From positions 11,128,444 through 11,192,443 of the forward strand of contig OX030956.1 of assembly GCA_943735955.1 (NCBI GenBank): a DNA stretch of 64,000 nt, read 5' to 3'. Under the pieces are notes generated by a model, which worked only from the letters and a program-made list of their open reading frames with translations, ran no database searches and had not been told where the DNA came from. This DNA is from Piscicola geometra. Lineage: Eukaryota > Annelida > Clitellata > Hirudinida > Piscicolidae. The position numbers and the translations under genes are program-made. This document shows, in pieces, positions 45,076 to 64,000 of this stretch. Every line of letters starts with the position of its first letter. Position 1 is the stretch's first letter.

Positions 45076-48000
45076 CCTTCCTCATGCGTTTTGTGTTCAA
45101 GTGTTGGTAATTGTCTTTTAGTTTTGAGTTGTGTTCTTTGTAAATGTTGTTGTGTTTGTAATTAATTCTGTTGATGTACTGCCTTCATAGACTTATCGTT
45201 TAATTATAGTTTACTTTTAAGAGTTTTTCGATCACTTTTGCACTTTCCATTAAGGTTCGTGTTTGCATTCGTCGACTGTTCGAATTGATGTTTCTTTTAT
45301 CAGGCGTATATTTCCCGCCAAGTGATTTGATGGCTTCTTAATTCTTCAAAGAGTTATTCGTTCATAAGGCTCATCGTTCTGTGATGTATCTCCACGCGTT
45401 TATGTGAAACGCATACATTTATTGTTTCTCCCGGCGTGTGTTAATTCCACGTGAGACGTTATGATTCATGTCTTTCCAGTATTGTTCCTCCACATTTATA
45501 CAGATTCAGTCTGAAATTATTACTCATTCATATTGCAATTTTATTATATATTGTTTTTACTCAAAAACTTTAACTGTTTTGAATAGTTTCAAGAGTTTAA
45601 AAGGGCTTTATAAATCGTAGAATTCTGTATTCCGTGGTGGACTGATGAAGCCAATGATTTTGACGATGCTCTTGGCAATGATGGCGAGGAGAAAATGATG
45701 GGAAATCGTTTGAAAAACTGAAGAGAATACTGATGTTCTGGGCTTTAAATTGTTTTGTTTCACGAAATTTTATCTGCTTTTGGGAGTAAGAAATAGTTTG
45801 GAAAAAAAGAATTTTACAGCTAAAATTGAATAAATATTTAAATCAGATAAATCAATAATTTGTAATAGATTCCCATGAAACACAATTCCATATCAATATA
45901 ATTTTGAGTACCAAATATAATAATTATATTTCCAATTACTGGAACTGCACACTTCACCGATATCAGCAGGTGCTGTTGAGGGTGTGGTAGAAGAGAAGGA
46001 GGGTAAGTATAAACTTTCGCTTAAAATGTGATAGCCAAATTGACTATTGCGGAGTCTAATAAAGAGTTTTTCTTGCCGTTTTTCAGTGCACCGGCGTAAT
46101 TATTGAGATATCCGAGGAGATCAATCTATACTTTGTGAATCCCACATCAACGCACTCATATCACCTTAATAGATTGTTCACATATGTTTTAATTTATCAG
46201 TAGTCTTTTTCTTCCATTTCCCAAAAGTTTCGTTTTGATAACTAAGTTATTAACTTCATAAAGCTACTTTTCATCCACGCAATTAGAATGTATCTCATGC
46301 TAGGTATACGAGATAACCGTATACCTGTTTAGCATCCAGCTTTGATAATCCAAAATCCTTATCAAAATGTCTTATCTGCCAGCATTCTCTAGATACTTCA
46401 CCGAATAAGCTTCGCGAAACGTCGACCTTGAGTTCTTTAATAGAACCGAGGGCGTTCTGAAGGGATCGTGTGAGAATTAAAGAAATACAAATATGTTTTT
46501 GCAGATTATTCTTTTGGAATAAGTTAAATGTAGAAATATATTTTCGTTTATACGCTATGCTTAAATCATCTTTGTAAAAATGGTTGATTAGATTTAGTGA
46601 ATTAGTAAAAAAGAAAAAAAATATTATATTTTAAATAAATAAAAACAGCACGTATTTATTTTATTCCCCATTCAGAAGGTGGATTAACAATCAAACAAAA
46701 TTTACAAAATAAAACTTTATGGATCTGAACACTTTTTATTGAAATTAAGATAACTTATTGTTATTGAGAATTCTATTGAGTCAGTTATTCTGTTTTAGTA
46801 ACAGTTGCACTCACCTCAGAAAAAACTTAAACTTAACTTTATTAAAAAAACTTTCTGTTAACGGACTATTTCAGTCCTACCCTATAGTAACTATTGTCCA
46901 CACACCAAAAATTGATTTTTAAAACTTGTGTTTTGTTACTGTAAAAATAAAAATAAAACTAAAAATTCAACAAAAAAACAACTTTTAATCTTTCAAAACT
47001 TGCAGCAACATTCGGCGAACTTTGGCGAACAAATTATTTTCGCAAAATTAAATGTTAAATCGTTTAATTGTTAAATTGGCTTAACGAACTCATAAAAAAA
47101 ACATAGAATATCTTTTTTTGAAAACGTTGCTTTAAAGTTCCAAAATGCCCCTCAAAGCAGCTGATTCGAGCTTTAGTTTTGGAAAAACTCTTTTAAAGAA
47201 GTCTGAAAACATTCCGCACACATACCCCCATACACGCACACAAACACTCGCTAATACATACAATACAACCAAACTTGCAAACAGACAAACATGTATACAA
47301 TCATACTCAGACACATTAAAAAACAAAAAATCTTATTTACAAATAAAATACGTTAACGAAAAATAATTCAGAGGCATACACGGATAAATGTGCTGAAACA
47401 CATCAGACTCGCAGACCAAAAAACTGACTTTTGTGGTGCATTGAACAAACAGTCAGTTGATCACTCTATAAAAAGACTTGCTTGTTTTTTATTTGCAAAC
47501 AAACCAATCATTTTTGAAAAATATTTTTGTTTGGTCTTTTATTTTTAAACAAGAGCTTGGAATGTTTAGCCATTACAAAAGAGGGCACATGGAGTCAAAA
47601 CAAAGTCGCTTTAATAAATAATTCTCATTTTTCATAAACAAACACCAAATAGCTTAAATATTTCAAATATTTTCAACTAGGTCGCTATCGAAATTTATCT
47701 GAGTTTATTTAGCAATTTCAATTCAAATTTTTCCTTTTTTATAAATTTTTTTTAACAAGCATTATTATAATGGCGTATAACTCGAATGGGCTTCCAGACC
47801 AGAGAGACTGAACATTTTCAAACTGCTCGCATGGTTACTAGGGCATCGGTTGCACTCGAACCTAGGACCATCAGCCACTGGTCAAGTCGAGAGTCGTTAC
47901 ACGCTCAGGCAACCATTCACCCTCTTGAATCTGCCGAAGCTGCTTCCTAAGAGGCAAAACCAAAAAACAAACAGCATCAACCCTCCCACCAACTGCGTCT

Positions 48001-48938
48001 TTTTCTTCAAATCAAAAATGTTTAATAAATATCTTTATATTAATTATTTTATTTTTATGTTTATCAATAATATAGTTCAAAGTGAGTTCATGTAAAAAAA
48101 ACTAGTTTTATTTTGTTCCCAGTCATATTCATGATAAACGAACTCAATTTAAGAAGTTACAAATTGAAGCATGATTTTAAAAGTGAAAAGTTTCAAGTAA
48201 TTTGTTAGTAAGTTAACGATGGTGAGTGGAGCAGCAACGTATGGTGCTTTTGAATATCGTATGCGTACTTAAATTGCTAGTCAGTCAAATGAGTATACAG
48301 ACTCTATAATAGAGAGACTAAAGACTAAATGTCGAAGGATATATTTCTATTTTATAGGTTTTAAAACTATTGAAAATAGGAGTAAACATGAAGGAAGCTT
48401 CATGGAGTGACAGCGTTCCAATTAGCATTTTCATTCCTTCGCCATCTTCAAATGCTCAGAACCAAACAGAATAAATATTTGAAGCTCAAAAAAGAAAGCT
48501 TACAAATGGTTAGCAAAACGAATATATTAAAAGCGCTTGATAGGTAAAAAAAACTAAGCGATCTGTAATGGAAAGAAGAGAAAGATAAATTATTTTGCAA
48601 TATAAATATGCCTAGATTTCTCAAAATAAAAACGTCACTTGGTAGCAAAATTAAGAAAAACTTGATAATTTTTTTTTACAAATGTCCAAAACAAAATGTC
48701 TAAATGATGAAGGCGGATTAAGACCATAGAGACCAACTCATTCGTGGTAACGTTAGTTAGCTGAGGCAAGTGATTCTCAAGGAATGAGTATTAATTAATG
48801 CGACGCGTGATTTTATGCCGAAGTCTCAAGAGCCAATTTGAATAAATACGATTTCTAAAAGCTTCAAAAACCAAAAGATCATATGATAGTCGAAGGAAAA
48901 TTGCAGTATTTGTGGAGTGGCGCAATGGCAGAGCCTCT
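45076..48938. other. Intergenic region
   Basis: No coding exon was recognised between the membrane gene's start and the GH31 stop. It contains an imperfect hairpin (46297-46335) and a SINE (47757-47923). The rest is AT-rich sequence; the promoter of the membrane gene must lie in its left part, but no core element is distinctive. Confidence 0.5.
47757..47923 (-). mobile_element. tRNA-derived SINE, full-length-looking copy
   Basis: On the minus strand it opens GGGTGAATGGTTGCCTGAGC, an A-box-like stretch, followed about 45 bases later by CCTAGGTTCGAGTGCAACC, with the B-box core GGTTCGAGT. Then come GATGCCCTAGTAACC and a 3' end of ACGCCATTATAATAATGC plus an A-rich tail. The same block order occurs in sense at 51647-51820. 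About 167 bp. Pol III boxes plus a shared 3' end on separate copies define it as a SINE. The family name is unknown to me. Confidence 0.75.
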
Positions 48939-50795
48939 TCAGACCCTCAGGAAGTGCGCCAGTTCATCGAGCTTGACGTCATAGTCGTCGTACCACTTGC
49001 CGCCTTCCAGGACCTTCTTCGTCAGCTGACACTGCCACTGACCTGGCGGCAAGTATATGGACCTTTTGAGCATCTTGGGCGTCAGGACAGGAGCAACAAG
49101 GAGATCGTTACCGAGCAGGAACTCAGAGTCGAGGGTCTGGCACGTTTCACAGTCTGGCGCCACCCACCAGAGAGGCCTGACGATGGGACTTCCGGTGAGA
49201 ACGGCCTCCTTGGCAAGCTGGATGATCAGAGGCGCAAACCTCTCGTGCAGTTCCAGCATCTTCTTGCTGATGCGCACAACTTCATCATCATAGTGCCACG
49301 GCGGAATCGAGATCTGAACGCACGTCAGCAGGGCGTTCGCTTCGAGCCAGCGGATGTACAACTCGCGGTCTGGGATGCCGTGGTATGCGTTGCCTCCCAC
49401 CATGTCGGGCAGCACGAAGGGGTAGCCGATGAGTCCGAAGGTGAGGGCGTGCGGAATCAAGGTGCTCAAGCCGTTCTCGTAGCCCCAGATCGACTCCTTG
49501 TCCATCATGCGGACGAAGATAGGCAGGTCCTGCGTCCTCACCCCCACCCTCACCTCCTGCGCCCTCAGCACTGGCTCCACCTCGTAGCACATCTTGGCGT
49601 ACAGACGGGGATACTCGTTCACCGTCACCATCTTCGAGTGGCTACTGAAGCCCGAGGGCAGCCAGTTGACCTCTCCTGCGTCGAACTTGAAAGAGTCGAT
49701 GTCACACTCCTTCCTCAACTTCTCCAAACTCTCCTTGAACCACGCCTGAGCTGCTGGGTTGGTGACGTCGAGGCACTTTCCGATGCCGTTCCACCACGTG
49801 GTGTAGCCGCCCTGGTAGTTGCTCAGCCAGAAATCGTACTTGAGGCAGTCTGCCTTCGAACTGGCAAACGGATGCACCCACAAGGTCACTCTGAAGCCCT
49901 TCTGCTTCAACGAGGCGATCATCTGCTTGGGGTTCGGAAACTTTCTGCTGTCGAAGACGTTGTCACCGTAGTGGGGCGTCCAGTCGTCGTCGATCTCGAC
50001 CTGGCACGACTTGAAGCCCTCCTGGAGGATCTTGTCTGCGTAGTCGAAGATCACCTGCTCGTTGATGTTCTTCTTGTAGATCGCCCACGTCGACCAGATC
50101 GGGTAGCGGAAGACCATCTCGTCAGGGTGGTCGATAGGCTTGCTGATCATGTGCTTCGAAGTGAGTTCGTGCACTGCCTTGAGCCCGCGGTCTTGGAAGA
50201 TGCTGTAGTTCATCTTCAGCTGGAACTCGTCGTTGTTGTAGTAGGGAGACTCAAACTTGGCTACAAACGTCATGTGCTTGCTGTCTCCTTCGTTAAACGC
50301 CACAAAGAGGGGTGTGAAGTGGTCCACGAAGATGGAAACGCCCTTGGAGTTGAAGAAGTACCTCTCTTGCACCCCTCCGTACTTGCCGTCCTTGAAGGAA
50401 TCGTCTGCCACGTATGGGGCCAGCTTAAAGTTCCAGTTTTCTAACGGCCATTTTTGCTTCATGACCTGACAACCTCCAAACCAGTGAGCTTCTCTCATGT
50501 CAAACATGTCCATCAGTTGCTTGGGCTTGAAGGAGATGTACTGAAAGTTATATCTGTGTTTTCCTTCACCCAGATCTTCGTGCATCACACTCAAATGACC
50601 TTGATTCGGCCAGTCTATGAACAAATTCTCCCCTGATATTTCACCTTTTGGGGCTACTTGTGAGGTGAAAGTATGCGCCACTGTGGCCTTGAGAAGAGGG
50701 CTTGAGTCATTTGGAGAAAGAACGTTCAAGTACAAATGGTTTCCGCTGTGCTTGAAATGCAAAGTGAAAAAAGTGAGATCCATCTGTGGTTCCAT
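48939..50795 (-). CDS. MYORG: GH31 glycosidase, MYORG-like
   Basis: A 618-codon uninterrupted frame from ATG 50795 (ACAACCATGG, near-ideal context) to TGA 48939. It has a GH31 N-terminal beta domain (residues ~1-220), then a (beta/alpha)8 barrel with YPIWSTWAIYKKNINEQVIF (~231-250), IDDDWTPHYGD (~268-278) and the nucleophile region SFKFDAGEVNW with Asp372 (~368-378). RTQDLPIFVRMMDKESIWGYE (~420-440) probably holds the acid/base, then GYPFVLPDMVGG, and a C-terminal beta domain (LGNDLLVAPVL, YLPPGQW). This matches the MYORG/KIAA1161 subgroup, alpha-galactosidases of the secretory pathway. MYORG is usually longer and has an N-terminal membrane anchor, absent here. The ATG lies six bases after a splice-acceptor-like CTATCTGCAG, so an upstream exon is likely. 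Start and topology are the uncertain points. Confidence 0.88.
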   Translation of the reverse strand: MEPQMDLTFFTLHFKHSGNHLYLNVLSPNDSSPLLKATVAHTFTSQVAPKGEISGENLFIDWPNQGHLSVMHEDLGEGKHRYNFQYISFKPKQLMDMFDMREAHWFGGCQVMKQKWPLENWNFKLAPYVADDSFKDGKYGGVQERYFFNSKGVSIFVDHFTPLFVAFNEGDSKHMTFVAKFESPYYNNDEFQLKMNYSIFQDRGLKAVHELTSKHMISKPIDHPDEMVFRYPIWSTWAIYKKNINEQVIFDYADKILQEGFKSCQVEIDDDWTPHYGDNVFDSRKFPNPKQMIASLKQKGFRVTLWVHPFASSKADCLKYDFWLSNYQGGYTTWWNGIGKCLDVTNPAAQAWFKESLEKLRKECDIDSFKFDAGEVNWLPSGFSSHSKMVTVNEYPRLYAKMCYEVEPVLRAQEVRVGVRTQDLPIFVRMMDKESIWGYENGLSTLIPHALTFGLIGYPFVLPDMVGGNAYHGIPDRELYIRWLEANALLTCVQISIPPWHYDDEVVRISKKMLELHERFAPLIIQLAKEAVLTGSPIVRPLWWVAPDCETCQTLDSEFLLGNDLLVAPVLTPKMLKRSIYLPPGQWQCQLTKKVLEGGKWYDDYDVKLDELAHFLRV

Positions 50796-51493
50796 GGTTG
50801 TCTGCAGATAGTAAGAGAAAATAGGTTACTTTATTTGTTTAATTATAAAATTAATGCAAAATCTTAGTTTAATAACATTTTAAATAAATTTTGAAAACAT
50901 GCAATATTAAATTTTCTATCAAGAAGCATTTTTAATCTTTAGAAATCGTAGATACACCTGTTACAAACTTTAATTGATGGGTTCATCTAATGATTAGATT
51001 AGCTTCTAATCTTAACTTTTTGAAATTAAATGTTGACATAATTTCAAAATGAAAAGCACAACATAAACTGAAATAACCTACATTTAATGACTGATTTATA
51101 AAAATAGAATAAATAAAGGAAAATATATCCATTTTTAAATGTTATTGCTAAGTAACGCAGACTAATGTAGGTTAAAAATTCGTGAAACTCTCTTATATTG
51201 CGCCTATATTTGGCTCTAATGGCGTTTTCATCAAATGATCTTCAAAGTCTGATGTGTAAGAAGATAGCTCACCTCACAAAGGTTACTTTCTTCTTGGTGT
51301 TTGCTTAGGTAATCAACAGAATGTGGGCGTGTTTGTTAAATCAATTGATTGTCAGTTTTCCCACTCGTTTGTAATTCTCATTAAAAAAGTAATTTAAATA
51401 TTATTTTAAAAAATAAATCTTGTATTATTTGAACGTTTTATCAATGTGTTAAAGGTGGTTTATTCATTGTGTGTACAGAAAGATGAATTAGGT

Positions 51494-52724
51494 ATGGCTG
51501 TGGAGTCCTGCAAAGAAGATTTTGAACGAGAAAGTAAAGTTAAAATCTTAGAAATTAAGAATTGCAAGTAAGAAGTGTTTGGATGGGTTTCAGATTATCG
51601 CCACCACTCGTAATACCCCTTGTTTATGCATGAGCTTTCGATCTTTGGGTGACGGGTAGCCGAGAGTTCACCGACTCTCAGCTTTACCAAAGGTTAATGA
51701 ACTCAAGTTTGAGCGCGACTGATGCCTCAGTAACCCATAGGGGCTTCTTGAAAAAGGTGCAGTCCAAGTGGTCTAAATATTTATTTGGGTTTAACGCCAC
51801 TCTAATAATGCTCGTAATTATTAGTGGCGGCAATCTAGAACTCACCCAGTAGTTTAATAGATTTTTTAATGATAAATTGATAAATTAACTTTTGTGCATT
51901 TCAGTGAAAATCTTGAAAGTTTGAAATTAGAAAATGCCAAATTGGTAGTGGAAAGAGAAAAGTCTGAACAAATGATTTTGAGGCTCAAAAAAGAACTTGA
52001 AGCTAGAGCTTCGTCGTTGGTTGAAAGAATGTCGGAAAATGAAGAAGCCAGAAAAACGAATAACAGAACACTGAAAGAACTTCAGGATCGGTATGAAAAG
52101 CTCGAAAGGGATTTTGAGCAAGACACTCACCATTGCGAGGAAGTGGTTCGTAAAAAAGATTCAGAAATAAAAAGACTTATTGAATTACATAGAGATGAAA
52201 AAATGAATGCTGAAGCATTGCTAGTCGAGAAGAATGCAAAGATGCAAAAGCTCGTAGAATCACTCCTTTCGGAAAAATCTCTCAAAAAGTCTCTAGAAGA
52301 ATCGATTTCTCCTGCAGTGGAGGTTCTCAAGGGAGAAAACGAAAAGTTGAAACGACTTGTGGGCAGGTTGTGCAGGTTATTGAGGCGTTTGAAAAAGGAT
52401 GGAGTGCGTGTGTGGGATAGAGAAAGAGGAGTGGAGAGACCAGTTACCAATCGGATGAAAGAATTAAAACATGAAAATAATGGAAACAAAGATACACTTT
52501 GTTCCCATTTCAAAGATCCCACTACGTTCAACCTTAAAACTAATGCTAAAAACAATAACAGCATCACTAAATCTCAGTCAACAACAGATAAATCTTGTAC
52601 ATCTAGAACGACAGCACACTCTGAAGACTTCACACAAAACGCAGAAGCTACTTTTAAAAAAATCCAAAACAACCTCTGTACCCTCCACTGCATCCTCTCG
52701 TCCCTAACTCATTATTACCCGTAA
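51494..52724 (+). CDS. Two-exon coiled-coil protein of unknown family
   Basis: Exon 51494-51567 (MAVESCKEDFERESKVKILE..., donor CAA|GTAAGA) joins exon 51905-52724 (acceptor TTTCAG|T) in phase 2, giving about 297 residues. From the first exon to about residue 190 the protein is a heptad-rich, highly charged helix (ESLKLENAKLVVEREKSEQM; LKELQDRYEKLERDFEQD; KKSLEESISPAVEVLKGENE) ending in a basic stretch, RLCRLLRRLKKDG. The remaining ~100 residues are polar and low-complexity. A possible acceptor (GTGTACAG at 51478) precedes the ATG in the same frame, so more upstream exons may exist. AATAAA lies at 52809-52814. No catalytic domain is visible. It resembles generic CCDC-type proteins, and I cannot name an orthologue. 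Confidence 0.7.
51647..51820 (+). mobile_element. tRNA-derived SINE in the intron of the coiled-coil gene
   Basis: Begins GGGTGACGGGTAGCCGAGAG (A-box-like), has a degenerate B box (AACTCAAGTTTGAGCGCGAC, about 51700-51720), then GATGCCTCAGTAACCC and the 3' terminus ACGCCACTCTAATAATGC. It shares block order and 3' end with the minus-strand copy at 47757-47923 but is more diverged in the B box. Sense orientation in a 337-nt intron, more than half of which is this element. Confidence 0.72.
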
Positions 52725-52814
52725 AATAGTGTTTTTAACAGTTTATCGGATTTAAATAGATTATTTTGCAAATGTTAACTTATTACGACGAAGAGAATCC
52801 CATTTTTTAATAAA

Positions 52815-53390
52815 GACAGGGTAATGGCGATGACATTCAAGATGCAATGTGTGACATTGTAGGAGAGGATAAGCACAGGTTGTAACGCATTTAAAGGAAA
52901 GCTCACATAAAAGAATGAACCATACTACTCTTAAATCTATTTATAAATTCTGAGAATTAAAAAAAATCGTTAAAAGAATACAAATGCGAAAAATAATTTC
53001 TGATTTAATACTCGGCCATTTTGGAAATAAAAATAGTTTGAAATATTACAAATCAATAGGTTTTGCACTTCTGATTGCAAGCAATGTAGAAAGAAAAATG
53101 ATTTTAGTTAGACAAAAAACTCATTTAAACTCCATCGAGCCCTAACATGGTTTTAGCGTGAAAACAAACTAAATAAAAATAGTAAATAAACTACTAAAAG
53201 AGAGTTGTTACAAAAATAAAATTAATAAAATAATAAATAAAACTTAAATTAATGCTCCAATTGTCGATGATAGCATACAGGGCAAAAATGATCAGCAACC
53301 AAATTTAGGTTTTAAACCTCGTCTTCCTTTTTTCCCGCGCATCATAAACACCAATAATAATAATAATAATAGAAATAGTAATAATGACAG
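52815..53390. other. Intergenic, AT-rich
   Basis: Nothing coding recognised. It lies between the convergent ends of the coiled-coil gene (+) and HEATR5 (-). Confidence 0.5.
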
Positions 53391-53420
53391 GCATTATTAT
53401 AGTGGAGTATAACGAGAAAA
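53391..53420 (-). mobile_element. SINE 3'-end fragment
   Basis: GCATTATTATAGTGGAGTAT is the reverse complement of the conserved SINE 3' end (one mismatch to the other copies). Similarity is lost within about 30 bases. Confidence 0.45.
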
Positions 53421-53451
53421 TAATCCATCTCGAATGGTTCTTCAAGTATGC

Positions 53452-53748
53452 AGAGTGGTGAGGTGGAGGGGTGGTGAGGTGGAGGGGTGGTGAGGTGGAG
53501 GGGTGGTGAGGTGGAGGGGTGGTGAGGTGGAGGGATGGTGAGGTGGAGAGGTGGTGAGGTGGAGGGGTGGTGAGGTGGAGGGGTGGTGAGGTGGAGGGGT
53601 GGTGAGGTGGAGGGATGGTGAGGTGGAGGGATGGTGAGGTGGAGGGGTGGTGAGGTGGAGGGATGGTGAGGTGGAGAGGTGGTGAGGTGGAGGGGTGGTG
53701 AGGTGGAGGGGTGGTGAGGTGGAGGGAAGGTGAGGTGGAGGGAAGGTG
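53452..53748. repeat. 17-bp G-rich minisatellite (GTGGTGAGGTGGAGGGG)n
   Basis: About 17 tandem copies, with variation mainly GGGG to GGGA or GAGA. The + strand is rich in GG and GGGG runs at regular spacing. Lies about 260 bp beyond the HEATR5 stop codon, probably within or just after its 3' UTR. Confidence 0.95.
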
Positions 53749-53775
53749 AGTGGCAGAATGCTCATTGAAGCAGGA

Positions 53776-53851
53776 AATGCGTGTGTGTGTGTGTGTTTGT
53801 GTATGTGTGTTTGTGTGTGTGTTTGTGTGTGTGTGTGTTTGTGTGTGTGTT

Positions 53852-53888
<37 letters not shown>

Positions 53889-53892
53889 GAGT
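53776..53892. repeat. (GT)n microsatellite with GTTT interruptions
   Basis: GT repeat punctuated by TTTGTG every 10-20 bases. CA in the sense of HEATR5 transcription; it falls in that gene's expected 3' UTR. Confidence 0.93.
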
Positions 53893-54011
53893 GTGCGTAC
53901 GATTAAAAAGCGATGGTTATGTGATGAAACTAAACACCAATATCTACGCAACGACGAGCATTGTAAGCACGCACGCATGGGTGCCGAGTAAATGCACCGA
54001 AGACATCAGAG

Positions 54012-64000
<9,989 letters not shown>

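Noticed and set aside
48912..50444. 510-codon open frame on the + strand opposite the GH31 gene
   Set aside because: Antisense shadow of a GC-rich coding exon; the minus strand has unambiguous glycosidase motifs and the + frame has none.
47757..51820. Possible functional tRNA genes (A- and B-box-like sequences)
   Set aside because: They do not fold into a full cloverleaf with an acceptor stem and are embedded in longer units sharing a non-tRNA 3' part, so a SINE is the better reading.

Overview
This is an animal nuclear DNA window: AT-rich, with split genes whose short exons are bounded by GT-AG junctions, very long microsatellites, and LINE/SINE debris. Protein similarity and the tRNA-derived SINE and LINE tails would suit a lophotrochozoan invertebrate such as an annelid or mollusc, but the sequence alone does not settle this. 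All gene models below were built by hand from conserved protein sequence, splice motifs and reading-frame phase. Every exon junction reported is phase-consistent unless stated.

Layout. 1-1098: worn hAT-like DNA transposon. 1248-1624 (+): last two exons of an ATG16L1-like WD40 protein. 1.6-11 kb: no convincing gene, two long (AC)n tracts and a 24-26 bp tandem array. 11233-29579 (+): a complete plasma-membrane Ca2+-ATPase (ATP2B/PMCA) gene with 28 coding exons and an alternative terminal exon at 26936. Its introns carry a 10-bp minisatellite, a 744-bp (AC)n block and LINE/SINE pieces. 29.6-36.3 kb: gene desert. 36323-45075 (-): a five-exon gene for an unrecognised 227-residue membrane protein. 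48939-50795 (-): a 618-codon GH31 glycosidase of the MYORG type. 51494-52724 (+): a two-exon coiled-coil protein. 54012-63962 (-): the last 31 exons (about 1630 codons) of HEATR5A/B, whose 5' end lies beyond the window.

The genes have unrelated jobs (calcium export, glycan hydrolysis, AP-1/endosomal traffic, autophagy) and look like ordinary neighbours rather than a functional cluster. The most distinctive property is architectural. CA-rich simple repeats, always CA in the sense of transcription, sit directly against 3' splice sites in several genes on both strands. One intron is almost pure (CA)n, and another 74-nt intron consists of a (GT)n arm facing a (CA)n arm. Other points worth following are the alternative PMCA C-termini at the calmodulin-binding site, a GC-AG intron, an undescribed tRNA-type SINE family with at least four copies, and a tandem array of CRE-like octamers inside a HEATR5 intron.
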